Positions 8,790 to 19,082 are shown, counted from the stretch's first letter. The stretch is DNA of 64,000 bases from Ephemerocybe angulata (GCA_013368325.1 JAACJK010000068.1:1-64000), one strand, 5' to 3'. Numbers and translations are program-made. Notes: generated by a model from the sequence alone, not told the origin.

Positions 8790-10849
8790 TCATCATCCTC
8801 GCCGCCTTGGTTCGCTCCAGACCGCGTCTGCAAAGGGAATTGATTCCTCCCGACCATCGGGGTAAGTGCCGCGACTAATTGGGACATCAATTGATTGCTC
8901 CGCTTCTGCTCCTGCTGGAGCTCCTTCCAAGGCTCGACCACTGGTTTCTGTACGAACTGGGCCTGTGGCTGCATGTTCTTGGCTCGCGCGGACGATCCTT
9001 GTTCCCTTAAGGAACTCAGATGATAAATCTCGTCTCGCAGAATGTTCATTTCGTCCCGAGTAATCATTTCTGATTCCTGGTACGGCGCTTGATGGAACTG
9101 ATCGCGCACATAGTCCGCACTGTCATCATAGTAGTGCTGGATGTTCTGGCTAGCCGTGGGCATGGGCAGTTTGTCTACTACCTCTTTCAAGGAGGTGCCG
9201 GGCATATTGCGCAGGCGATTACCATGCTTGTCGAAGGTCCCATCCGGTCCCGATACAATCTTGCCTTCGCTGATATGTTTCTGCTTGGCTTGACAGTCGT
9301 TCGCGAAGTGACCCTGTCCATTACAGTAGTAGCAAATCGACCCCGCGCTAGGAGGTGGTCCTCTCGTATTGTTTCCGAATCCAAAGCCCCCTCTCGAGCC
9401 TGGATTGTTCTGCTGGGTTGCAACCGCGAAGTTGTTGGGCTGACGCATGAACTTGTCAGCGCGTCCTTGACCAGCGCGCAACTCCTCGAGTTGAGTTTCC
9501 ATGTAGGCATCCCGAGAGATCATCTTTTTATCGATGGCACTCAATTTCTGGTCTAGCAAAGAACTCACTCCTTGCAGAACTCGGTGTTCGAGGTCCTCGT
9601 ACTCGACTTTCACAGTGGGCTCGTCGTTCCAACCGGGCTCGTACAACTTAGATGGGGCCGCGGGAGTCACTGCTGGAGTGCTCGGGGTGGCAGAGACGAC
9701 CGAGGGTTTAGCCAAGATACCTCCCTTCTTTCCTCCGAACCTTTCTCCAAAGCGTTCTCTCTGAACCGCCAACTTTTCAGCACACGAGATCCATCGGTCA
9801 AACGGAATGATCTTCTCTCCTGCAACGACTTCCAGGGTGTCATCCGTTTCGGCTTCCTTCGAGAGTACCTCCCATGCTTTCGTACGGAAAGGCTCATCTA
9901 ACGCGCCCAAGAAAAGGTTAACCAATTCATTGTTGCTCATGAGATGCTTCTCGAGTTTCGCTGCCTCGGCCCTGAACTTCAGCGCGAACTGCAATAAGGT
10001 ATGACTCGCGTCTAGACCTATCCCTTGGTGCCTCGCGCACAACAACTGGATCCTGGCTAAACTGCCACGGTTCTGCAGTGCTGCGGTAGGATGGTACAAG
10101 AACAGTTTCTCTTTGAACTCCGCGTAGGTACCCGTTTTATATTCAGGTAGCGTTGTCCAGAGACTCTGTTCCGACACATCTCGGAAGTGAACCAATGCCT
10201 TCTTCTTCAAGCGATCCGGGATGATTTCGCATGCGCTGATCACATCCTCTACTTGTCTCACATACTCTAGGAACTCCTCTGGTTTCGTAGAATCGTACTT
10301 AGGACGATTCGCGGAATAACTATTCGGGAAGTTTTTATTCGACATAGGGAGCCCAGGGAATCCTTCGCCAGTGGCATCAGGATCGAGGGCTCGGATTCGC
10401 GCTTGTTCGCCAGCCATGGTAGGGGTCGTTGATAATTGACTGCTACTCGAATGTCTGCGGTTTCTACGGCGTCTGCGACTGGAGTTCGTGGATTGCGAAC
10501 TTTCTCTACTCTCTGGTCTCGGATTGCGCGCGGGTTCTACGCGATTGGATTTCGAAGCTAGCGCGAGTGCGGTAGTTCGAGGTTTTCCTCTCGTGAACGG
10601 GGCGACTTGGCGGGTTCTGGTAGGAGGTACAGCCGGTGGTACGACTCTGCTGCTTCTCGCTTTCGCGTTCGTAGGTGCTTGGAAACTTGTCCCTGGTCTG
10701 GGATAGTTATCAAAGGCAACTAGTTCTGTTCCTGCTTCGGCAACAGCTGTTCTCGTTCGCGCGCGAACGGACGGTTGGGTTCCAACGGGTTGACTAGGGA
10801 GAACTGGGTTCTTCCTGGGTCGCTCTACTCCTTTTCCTTTATCAAGCAC
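8768..10849 (-). CDS. Gag-like nucleocapsid protein
   Basis: The open frame is 693 aa from a GTG at 10849, but the first ATG in frame is at 10417, giving 549 aa. The ATG start matches the position where a globular Gag region begins (retrotransposon Gag domain about 200 residues long). Upstream of it are about 144 residues rich in Arg, Ser and Pro with no ATG, bounded by a stop at about 10880. A C-x2-C-x4-H-x4-C zinc knuckle lies at 9334-9293 (about residue 506 of the long frame), typical of nucleocapsid RNA binding. The protein would form virus-like particles and package element RNA. The acidic C-terminus ends two codons after the frame where protease translation begins. Confidence 0.85.
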   Translation of the reverse strand: MLDKGKGVERPRKNPVLPSQPVGTQPSVRARTRTAVAEAGTELVAFDNYPRPGTSFQAPTNAKARSSRVVPPAVPPTRTRQVAPFTRGKPRTTALALASKSNRVEPARNPRPESRESSQSTNSSRRRRRNRRHSSSSQLSTTPTMAGEQARIRALDPDATGEGFPGLPMSNKNFPNSYSANRPKYDSTKPEEFLEYVRQVEDVISACEIIPDRLKKKALVHFRDVSEQSLWTTLPEYKTGTYAEFKEKLFLYHPTAALQNRGSLARIQLLCARHQGIGLDASHTLLQFALKFRAEAAKLEKHLMSNNELVNLFLGALDEPFRTKAWEVLSKEAETDDTLEVVAGEKIIPFDRWISCAEKLAVQRERFGERFGGKKGGILAKPSVVSATPSTPAVTPAAPSKLYEPGWNDEPTVKVEYEDLEHRVLQGVSSLLDQKLSAIDKKMISRDAYMETQLEELRAGQGRADKFMRQPNNFAVATQQNNPGSRGGFGFGNNTRGPPPSAGSICYYCNGQGHFANDCQAKQKHISEGKIVSGPDGTFDKHGNRLRNMPGTSLKEVVDKLPMPTASQNIQHYYDDSADYVRDQFHQAPYQESEMITRDEMNILRDEIYHLSSLREQGSSARAKNMQPQAQFVQKPVVEPWKELQQEQKRSNQLMSQLVAALTPMVGRNQFPLQTRSGANQGGEDDEGFLSDQ
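8783..8789 (-). promoter_or_regulatory. First -1 frameshift heptamer (gag to protease)
   Basis: The gag frame reads GAG GGT TTT CTC, containing G GGT TTT in the right phase for -1 slippage. The gag stop TGA is at 8770-8768, 12 bases after the heptamer, and the -1 frame has no stop between the heptamer and the protease frame. Confidence 0.7.
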
Positions 10850-10981
10850 AGGTCTTCTCGACGCTATGTTGATAGAACTCGTTTACTATCTGAAACGGAC
10901 AAACGGATCTCGCTCGAGAGCTTGATCACGAATGAAGCTTTGATCGATTCTGACTCCCCCTCGCGGTGGGCTCCAGATGAT

Positions 10982-12330
10982 GTGCGGCTACGGGGCTAAG
11001 AGCCAAACACGCCTCTAACCAAAACAACAAACACAACACACAACACACACACAACCACACTAAGGTAGCTGAGGGGCAACTCACTCAAGATAGAGCGGGC
11101 AAAGTAATGTATTGGACTAGAGGACTAGGTCGACTCTAAGGTACTCGCAACTAGCAAGTTTGAAGGGGAGTTCTAGACTCGACCGCGCTTCGGGGTGATA
11201 TAGGTTCTCGATGAGAGGGTGGGGTCTCGGGAGGACGAGGTCGCTACCACGAGAGGGCTTTCACTAGGCTCGAGAGCTTCGCAAAAGGAACAGAAAACTT
11301 AAAGACAATTGGCACGACGACCAGACAGACAGACAGACAGATAGCGCGACGGCTAGACTTGGACTTTGACTTAGAGACTTGAAAGATGAAAACTGGGGGG
11401 TAACTGATTTTCTCTAAACTACTCGCGAGACTTAAGTACATGCCGAATATTTACAAACAAGCTCGAAGACAAACAGATGAAAAACACATGCGATCGCGAT
11501 ACATTCCGAAACAGTCCAAGTGAAACATAGAGATAGGAGGGAAGACCTCTCGAGGTTGAACTCAAGGCCAATTAGCGCCCGGGTAAATACCCAAGACTGT
11601 GCCGTTGCCACCAACCGACTTCTTCGTACACGCCGCGCCACCCGTCTCGTGTGGGACGACCTATTCTTATCTCTGATTGTGGTTCCCCTCTGATAGAGTG
11701 GAGCCGGGGGTGATCATTCCGATACCCGGGCTGGGAGACCGTGCGGGCGCCTAAGATGTGCCGGTTCCGCCTCTCCTGTGTTACACGCGGGTGCCTGTAC
11801 TGAGTTCTCCCCTCAGCCGATGGCGATCCCAGAACTTTCCCGAGACGTGGTTTGATTGCGAACATCTCGAGGTGTGATCGACCTCTCGACGTGCCACCTC
11901 TCGTGAAGATCAAGTCGCGCGGGAGCTATACTCCGGCGCTTATCAGGGGCTCGGGTGCAATCCCTCTCGACTACTGATGTCACGGTGATCTCTCGACTCT
12001 GGGTGTGGCGAGAGTGTTCTCGCGAGATACGAAGGGATGGGTAGGGGGCTTCCCATTGATACGCACTACTCTGCCTATGTCCGTTACTTGCCAAGTCGGT
12101 CCCATAGTTGTCCCGCGCGTGTCTCCTTAAAGTAGCAAGTGTCTCGCGAAGGTAGGTCTTACCCGCTTGAGGCTACTCGTCACTTCTCGTAGTCCCGCGC
12201 GTAGGTCAGAGAGGCTAAGTCAGCAGCTCTGGGCTCGGCTCTGACTCTCGTTCCCCTTTACGTTGGTGCAGGTCTTTTGATAGATGATATGCAGTGGGAA
12301 TCGCGTATTTATTAAGGTAAATCGCGATTT
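10982..12330. other. Non-coding leader and flank of the retroelement
   Basis: About 1.3 kb without a credible gene. It contains a CA-rich tract (about 11023-11060), a short ACAG microsatellite (about 11322-11341) and frequent CTCTCG/CTCGAG words. Similar words occur in 1265-1870 between genes A and B, for example CCTCTCGAGGT near 1462 and 11547 and GGTGCAAT followed by pyrimidines near 1636 and 11955. The 5' LTR of the element should be here or further right, but no partner copy was found. Confidence 0.4.
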
Positions 12331-12342
12331 TTAGTGGGTAGA

Positions 12343-14389
12343 CGCGCTGAAGGCGCATCACCGCCGTCACCGCCCCAGCCCAGGCTAACGAAGTCCCCGC
12401 CCATTCGGGAGGCACCGCCGCCGTCACCGCCCCAGCCCAGGCTAACGAGGCCCCCGCCGTCAACGCCCCAGCCCAGGCTAACGAAGTCCCCGCCCATTCG
12501 GGAGGCACCGCCGCCGTCACCGCCCCAGCCCAGGCTAACGAGGCCCCCGCCCCTTCGGAAGGCACCGCCGCTGTCACCGCCCCAGCCCAGGCTAACGAGG
12601 CCCCCGCCCCTTCGGGAGGCACCACCGCCATCACCGCCCCAGCCCAGGCTAACGATGTCCTCGCCCCTTCGGGAGGCACCACCGCCATCACCACCCCAGC
12701 CCAGGCTAACGAGGCCCTCGCCCCTTCGGGAGGCACCACCGCCGTCACCCCAGCCCAGGCTAACGAAGTCCCCGCCCCTTCGGGAGGCACCACCGCCGTC
12801 ACCGCCCCAGCCGAGTCTACTCTCAACGTTGTCCCCAAGGGTAAGAGTGTCTTCCACCATATGTCTATGAAGTGAACTAATACATACATGCCTTAGAACC
12901 CATCGTCACTCATTCCGTCAAGGCCGAGGCGCAGGAATCCGCCGTTCCACCAATCGCACCTGTCGAGCCCATCGCCGGGAGCACTGTCAAGCCTGAGGTG
13001 CAGGAAGGTGTTCTTCCCACCGAAGACGACGACTCCAAGAAGAGAAAGTCAGATCATGAAGTTATTGTAATCTCAAGCGACTCCGACACCGCAGGGCCTG
13101 TGAAGCCCGTCAAAAAGCGTAAGCCATCCTCCCATATCCCTCAGTATCGCAGTGACCAATATACTTTGTTTCGTAGGCGTCAAACGAACTGAAGGAAAAT
13201 CAGGGTCATCGGGGAAGGGGAAGGTGAAGGCGTCATCGGGGAAGGGGAAGGCAAAGTCGAAGCCAGACGATGCCGACATGAGGTTGATCGACGACGATGA
13301 CTTCGAGTTGTTTGGCCCACCGCCAGAGGCCGATTCGGAACCGGTCATCCTTACGATGTCGCAGGTCGCGCAGGAGGAATACAGGTTCCAACGTGAGTTG
13401 TCCATTTGGTCGAAGAATGCAACCGTGCTGATGTCCTCGTGTTTCTAGTGGCCGGCCAAGCGTCTATCCATAACTTCATCACCCACAACCTCATGCTCCC
13501 TGCTCGTATTCGTGGCAAGGCTCGGAAGATCCAAGAATACCTTCCTGAGTCTGGTACGACTTGCCGCGTTCTCGCCATGTCGACGTTCTTGTACGCCAAC
13601 GCCAGCGGTCTGACAAAGTGCTCGTACCACAGCGTCCTCGATCACCAGTGCCTCATCAACGACAAGAGCGAGAGGGAGTCCAAGGCCACTGTCAGGAAGC
13701 CGAAACACAACAAGAACGTCACCGGGGTTCCCTTCGGTCCTTCCTTAGTCGCCACCGCCGATCCTACCTCGATCGCCAAGGTGGTGGGCCCGGCTAAGAC
13801 TCTCCTCATCAAGAGGCTACCATCGCACAACGACAGCCCCGATAGGATCGCCCCTGTCGTCAGTGGCATGGGCGAGGAGGAGTTGCTCACCTTCTTCCGC
13901 AAGATCGAGGATCAGTACTACTTGCACTGCGGGTGTGAGTTGGAGGCGTGTCTCCTCGACTTTTTCTTGTGGAAGAGCAGCCCTATGCTCGTGTCTGCTT
14001 CTACCGGCGCGAGCGAACACTTGGGCCCTCCTGTGGAACCCAGGCTGAGGCTTTTCTTTCACAGCATCTTCAAGTCCTTCGGCATCGTCGTCGACGACTT
14101 GTACCAGTATGACAGGAACGGCTTCCGAAGGAACACCGCCAACGCCCCCGAGATACTTCGCCGGTTCTGCGCGCATTACTCCTTCACTCTCCCGGCTGCT
14201 CCTCCTCCTCCTGCTCCCAGACGCAAAGAGCAAGCCGGGCCGGCGTATGTTGAAGTCGACGATCTCGTTGCCTCAGCGGATCCGGGCTCCAGCAGCTTCA
14301 AGACGTTCTTTCTCTCGGACGATGAGGAGGGCGACAACGATGAGAAGATGGACGAGGAGGACGACAAGAAGATGGACGTCGGCCTCTGA
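12343..14389 (+). CDS. Unknown acidic protein with 19-residue repeats, 5' end missing
   Basis: Exons are a repeat-bearing one ending at 12840, then 12897-13118, 13177-13392 and 13449-14389, all in phase with GT-AG introns of 56-58 nt. The first visible exon is open only after a TGA at about 12340 and has no ATG, so the 5' exon is spliced from upstream or lost. The N-terminal part is an Ala/Pro-rich tandem repeat, followed by a Lys/Ser/Gly-rich basic stretch, an acidic patch, and a 250-residue region with several Cys and His residues near residues encoded at 13615-13660. The C-terminus is strongly Asp/Glu-rich. No known domain is recognised. The retroelement leader abuts the upstream side, so truncation by insertion is possible. 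Confidence 0.6.
12361..12812 (+). repeat. 57-bp coding minisatellite
   Basis: The word CAGCCCAGGCTAAC recurs at 12376, 12433, 12469, 12526, 12583, 12640, 12697 and 12751, with a degenerate final copy at 12808. Spacing is 57, 36, 57, 57, 57, 57, 54 and 57, all multiples of three. The frame used by the downstream exons encodes a 19-residue Ala/Pro/Gly-rich unit. Confidence 0.9.
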
Positions 14390-14636
14390 TATTTTTTTAC
14401 CGATCGATGTTTGAATGTTCTGTACTTGCGAATTTTATCCTTTCTGCTTTTCCTGTCCTTTGCATGTTGCGAGTCCACAAACCACAATAAGATATTGACA
14501 ATACAAAGGTAGCAGTAAGTACAACGAAAAACACTACAAATTGATTGACCTCTCGACCGTCTATGGCCAATTGACGGGCCCACCAATTCCTGTTTCCGAT
14601 TCAGAGGTCAGCTTCATATAGACTTCGTGCATAAAT
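14390..14636. other. Convergent intergenic stretch
   Basis: Two genes end toward each other here. I see AT-rich 3' flanks and no further feature. Confidence 0.5.
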
Positions 14637-15698
14637 TTATGTACTCTGTTCTATCCTTTCAGTAGATCCGCAGGGCGAGGGGACCATCAAAGTCCATGTA
14701 GACGCAGGGATGCGCGAACCATAGCTCCCTGCATCCGTAAAACGGACTGTGTACATGAGGAGGTCGGGATACGCTCGTGGAACCGCCGGGCAGGAAGGAT
14801 GCAATGGACACCGGTGCCGCCCTACTGCTTGTGTCGCGTTCCCGAACATGTGCAGGTGAAATCCCCTAAGCGTGTCCAGTACGGGGACATCCAGGGTTGA
14901 AGACCCGTCGTCAGGGATGGATAGAGTAAGCAGGCCCTTTCGCTTCTCGGTAAGGTCGGGGTAGAGCGAGACGGCGTCGTTCGAGGTGATGAAGTTCATG
15001 AGGAGGGTGGTCGGGGCTTCGATGATCAACTCGATGGGTGGGACACGGGATTCCACGAATAGGATCTCTCGGTCGAGATCCGAGTTGCGCATCCGGAGAA
15101 TCTTCTTGACGTTGGTTCCATAGCAGTGACTCGAGTATCCCAGCATTTGACATTTCCCGTATGTGAATTTCGCGGTTTCGACAAGGCGGTATCCCTTTCC
15201 ACGATCGGCCGATTGGTCGTCCTCATCGTACTCCACTTCGTCGGGGGCGCCTAAGTTCGGGTGGCGATGTTGAGCATACACTTCCAGGACGCGTGGCATG
15301 GGCACATCTTCCACGAAGATCCGAAGGGCAGCTATGCCGCCGATCACCGCGCCATGGTATTGCATCGACTCGAGGAAGGGACCTGGATCAAGCCCAAATT
15401 CTTCGAGGGTGTGCCGAACGCGAGCGGCGACCGGGTTGGCGACCAACTTTTCCAGGTGTCGGCAGGAGTCGTGAAAGGCGCAGCGGTCGGAGAAGGGGAG
15501 GAACGAGATCATGCGCAGCGCTACATCGAGAGGAAGGCGGAATATTGGCGCGGCTTCGGGTGGTGCTGAAAGGAGGAGGAGGTTAGTTATGGAGGGATAT
15601 GTGAGTATAAAACACTCACTATGACGCTCGCGACAGAAGTAGCACCACTCAAGCTCCTGTCGGTAGGGGTAGGACTGGAGTACCCTTCGAAGGCGCAT
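14637..15698 (-). CDS. F-box-like protein
   Basis: From the ATG at 15698 the frame gives about 335 aa if a 54-nt GT-AG intron (15619-15566) is removed; the intron is a multiple of three, so the frame is open either way. An F-box-like motif (LPLDVALRMISFLPF, then a Cys-His-Leu helix) lies right after the intron. The N-terminus carries a C-x2-C pair. The remainder has alternating hydrophobic strands with no clear repeat. F-box proteins bind Skp1 and bring targets to SCF ubiquitin ligases; the target here is unknown. Agaricomycetes carry hundreds of such genes. An upstream start at 15806 is possible but would add an unlikely N-terminus. Confidence 0.65.
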   Translation of the reverse strand: MRLRRVLQSYPYRQELEWCYFCRERHSECFILTYPSITNLLLLSAPPEAAPIFRLPLDVALRMISFLPFSDRCAFHDSCRHLEKLVANPVAARVRHTLEEFGLDPGPFLESMQYHGAVIGGIAALRIFVEDVPMPRVLEVYAQHRHPNLGAPDEVEYDEDDQSADRGKGYRLVETAKFTYGKCQMLGYSSHCYGTNVKKILRMRNSDLDREILFVESRVPPIELIIEAPTTLLMNFITSNDAVSLYPDLTEKRKGLLTLSIPDDGSSTLDVPVLDTLRGFHLHMFGNATQAVGRHRCPLHPSCPAVPRAYPDLLMYTVRFTDAGSYGSRIPASTWTLMVPSPCGSTERIEQST

Positions 15699-16150
15699 TA
15701 TTTCTGGGGAGAAGAAAAGAGGAAAAGAAAGGTTATTGTAGCACGCGCGCTTTATAAGTTCCCACGGTACCGATTGCCCCATCCACCTCGAAGGCATGAG
15801 GAACATTAGTAGCCGCTCGGTCTCCTAATAAAGAGTGATGCATGCAGAATCGTGAAGGGGCGTGTGGCCCGTAGGACAGTACGCCCTTCATAAGATAAGT
15901 TGCAACGTCTACGGAAAGCTTGGGATGACAGGCATAGAACTACATACTGAAGCGACATACGGAGATAATATACTTACGATGTTGGGGAGAAGCCAGTAAA
16001 GTATTGAGCACCTACAAGAATGATAACGAGGCTGTCAGCATTAGTCCAAGTCTGTCAAGGAAGTGCCTACCTCGGAGATAAAATACTTACGAAGGTAAAG
16101 CACGTTGAGAAGTACCCAGAGGTTGTGCGGCAGCGATCCCTACTAAGATG
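15699..16150. other. Intergenic stretch before the satellite
   Basis: No gene is visible. Towards the right the sequence begins to resemble degraded units of the adjacent satellite. Confidence 0.4.
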
Positions 16151-18130
16151 CCTACAGAAACATTGGTGGGACCGTCAGCATCAGCGCAGTATTCAGGGCG
16201 GCGGGCTCACCTGCAATGTTTACAGGGGCTCTCGAGGGATGAACGATGCTTCCCCAAGAAGGGCTGGCGGAAGTTTGTGGGCACGATGTCTCTGAAGGCA
16301 TCCAAGCAGCCATGGATGTATTCAGAAGAGGCGATTCAAGGGATGTATATACAAGAATTGCAAGTGACGAGCCAAGAGGGCGATGCCTCCAGAGGCACTC
16401 GAGGGATGTACAATGGTTGCACAGAAGGTGTAGGGGATGAACCGTCACTGCGTTGTCTCCAGAAGTACAGAATAGGTGTCGTTCCATTGTATAAACAAGC
16501 ACTCGACGGACGAGCGATGTCTACGTAACGATCGCGTGGGCGGTTTCATCGGTGCGATGCCTACCGAGACATGGGCGGGACGGTCAGCATCAGCGCGGTA
16601 TTGGGGGCGACGGGCGAACCTGCAATGCCTACAGAGGCACTTGATGGATGAACGATGCCATCGCAAGAAGGGCACGCGAGAGTTCGAGGGTGCGTTGTCT
16701 CCGGAAGCACTGCACGGACGAACAATGCCTGTGGAAAGGGCGGATTGGAGGATTTGTTGTTGCGTTGTATCGAGAAGCACCCGACGGCGGTACGATGCCT
16801 ACGGAGACATCGGCGGGCTCGTCAGCATCAGCGCGGTATTGGGGGCGGTGGGCGAACCTTCAAAGCCTCCAGAGGCACTTGACGGACGAACGATGTCTTT
16901 GGAAGGAGGGCAAGCGAGAGTTCGATGGTGCATTGTTTCTGCAGACATTCCCCTGCTGAGGAAAGTCTTGAGAGAAAGTGCATGGGCCGGACCGTCGGTG
17001 CGTTGTATCGAGAAGCACCCGACGGCGGTGATATGGCTACGGAGACATCGGTCGGCTCGTCAGCATCAGCGCGGTTTTGGGGGCGGCGGGCGAACCTTCA
17101 AAGCCTCCAGAGGCACTTGACGGACGAACGATGTCTTTGGAAGGAGGGCAAGCGAGAGTTCGATGGTGCATTGCTTCTGCAGACATTCCCCTGCTGAGGA
17201 AAGTCTTGAGAGAAAGTGCATGGGCCGGACCGTCGGTGCGTTGTATCGAGAAGCACCCGACGGCGGTGATATGGCTACGGAGACATCGGTGGGCTCGTCA
17301 GCATCAGCGCGGTTTTGGGGGCGGCGGGCGAACCTTCAAAGCCTCCAGAGGCACTTGACGGACGAACGATGTCTTTGGAAGGAGGGCAAGCGAGAGTTCG
17401 ATGGTGCATTGTTTCTGCAGACATTCCCCTGCTGAGGAAAGTCTTGAGAGAAAGTGCATGGGCCGGACCGTCGGTGCGTTGTATCGAGAAGCACCCGACG
17501 GCGGTGATATGGCTACGGAGACATCGGTCGGCTCGTCAGCATCAGCGCGGTTTTGGGGGCGGCGGGCGAACCTTCAAAGCCTCCAGAGGCACTTGACGGA
17601 CGAACGATGTCTTTGGAAGGAGGGCAAGCGAGAGTTCGATGGTGCATTGTTTCTGCAGACATTCCCCTGCTGAGGAAAGTCTTGAGAGAAAGTGCATGGG
17701 CCGGACCGTCGGTGCGTTGTATCGAGAAGCACCCGACGGCGGTGATATGGCTACGGAGACATCGGTGGGCTCGTCAGCATCAGCGCGGTTTTGGGGGCGG
17801 CGGGCGAACCTTCAAAGCCTCCAGAGGCACTCGAGGGATGAACGATGCCTTCACAGGAAGGCCGCGGGAGAGTTCGGGTGTGCGCTGCCTCCAGAAACAT
17901 TCCACTGCTGAGGAAAGTCTGGAGAGGAAGTGCATGGGCCGAACCGTTAGTGCGTTGTATCGAGAAGCACCCGACGGCGGTGATATGCCTACGGAAACAT
18001 CGGTGGGCTCGTCAGCATCAGCGCGGTATTGGGGGCGACGGGTGGACCTTCAAAGCCTCCAGAGGCACTCGAGGAATGAACGATGCCTTCGCAAGAAGGG
18101 CACGGAGGACCTTCAGGTTGCGTTGTCTCC
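16151..18130. repeat. 238-bp tandem satellite array
   Basis: The word CAGCATCAGCGCGG recurs at 16585, 16823, 17061, 17299, 17537, 17775 and 18013, exactly 238 bases apart, with a diverged copy at 16176. The copies from about 16880 to 17830 are nearly identical; the outer ones are diverged. Copies at 17061 and 17537 share one variant (CGGTCGG) and those at 17299 and 17775 share another (CGGTGGG), suggesting recent duplication of a 476-bp dimer. As 238 is not a multiple of three, the reading frame rotates, and the 90-93 aa open frames within it are not credible genes. Confidence 0.92.
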
Positions 18131-18886
18131 TGAACCATCCCCCCCCGTTCGATATCTACATAGAAATCGCAGGCGAGCCCTTGTCAGTGCGATGGATAGA
18201 GAAACACAGAACAACTGATCAATAGTTACACAAGCCAGATAAGGCTTCTGGTCTACAGTCGTGACACGCGCCCTGGTCGGCCTCACAGGCCTTCAGCAGG
18301 TATCATGTCCAGCCTGACGCTGGCTGCTCTCAAGCAGCCATGGCGGGGGTACGTATCCGGCGCCTGGGGCTGCTGGACGTCGCTGCGCAACGATGCTCAA
18401 CCATCGGGGTACAGGGTAGGCTCAATTAGGTGTGAGATCATTTTTGACACTTTACATAATCATCCTCCCCGGCGAGGATGACCATCATCCCCACGGGTGC
18501 GGTCCGTGTGGACCAACATAGCTATCAACGGATGCCCCCGACTGTCTTTGCCAGTCCGTGGTTCATTGGTCAATCGCGGTTGAAAAGAGTTCCACGAGAC
18601 ATACTGTACATTCCTTGCTTCCAAGCAAGGCTCCAGACTGGAAAGTCTTCCTTTTTAGGTAACAAAAATGTGACGATGGTCGTGTTTGTTCTTCAAGCCT
18701 TTGCTGACCAATCAAGTTCATCCCCTCGATCCCTTTCCCAGTGAAGGGTATCTCTTCAATGTTTCCTCAGGTCTCGATGACCGTCCATGGTCCAAGAGAA
18801 ACAACCTGGAATCGTTCACTCCACCCACCCACATCCATTCCGCATCCCTCTAAGTTGAAAGCAACTTGAACAGTAAAAATCCCGCC

Positions 18887-18930
18887 CAGTCGCGAGCGCG
18901 AGCACACCGGAGGTGTGCGCCAGCGAGCGA
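18887..18930. repeat. Hairpin repeat, copy 1
   Basis: A GC-rich direct-repeat copy containing the inverted pair GCACACC/GGTGTGC. A near-identical copy lies at 19039-19082. Confidence 0.7.
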
Positions 18931-19038
18931 GTGTTTGCAATACACCACCAATTTGGCCGTACTATATAGGCTAATAAAGTAATGAAGTTACGCGCATATC
19001 TGTGACTTTGAATACTCAAGAGGTAAATTTCCTACCTG

Positions 19039-19082
19039 CTCGCGAGCGCGAGCACACCGTAGGTGTGCGTCAGCGAGCGAGC
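19039..19082. repeat. Hairpin repeat, copy 2
   Basis: Same motif as the copy at 18887-18930, differing at a few bases; the loop base and the CGCC/CGTC position vary. Confidence 0.7.

Larger units (their letters stand above)
3598..10981 (-). mobile_element. Ty3/gypsy-like retroelement, coding part
   Basis: On the minus strand the order is Gag (CCHC knuckle), aspartic protease, reverse transcriptase, RNase H and integrase (HHCC plus DDE), which is the Ty3/gypsy order. All three frames are open over more than 7 kb, so the coding part may still be active or recently active. Gag-to-protease and protease-to-polymerase changes both occur at perfect X-XXY-YYZ slippery heptamers with the next frame in -1. 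I found no LTR pair inside the window, so true ends are unknown. The left limit given is the polypurine candidate; the right limit is arbitrary, in the non-coding leader. The 3' LTR may lie left of the window. Confidence 0.85.

Noticed and set aside
10956..10975. Possible tRNA primer-binding site (minus strand TGGAGCCCACC...) upstream of gag
   Set aside because: It starts with TGG as required, but I could not match it to a tRNA 3' end, and no LTR end (CA) lies just before it.
12215..12889. Long minus-strand and alternative plus-strand frames over the minisatellite
   Set aside because: Repeat composition keeps several frames open; only one plus frame continues through spliced exons.
16151..18130. 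CRISPR-like regular repeats
   Set aside because: Units are 238 bp with no unique spacers, and the organism is eukaryotic; this is a satellite.
16476..18225. Series of 90-220 codon frames across the satellite
   Set aside because: They repeat every 238 bases and rotate frame; they are products of the repeat, not genes.
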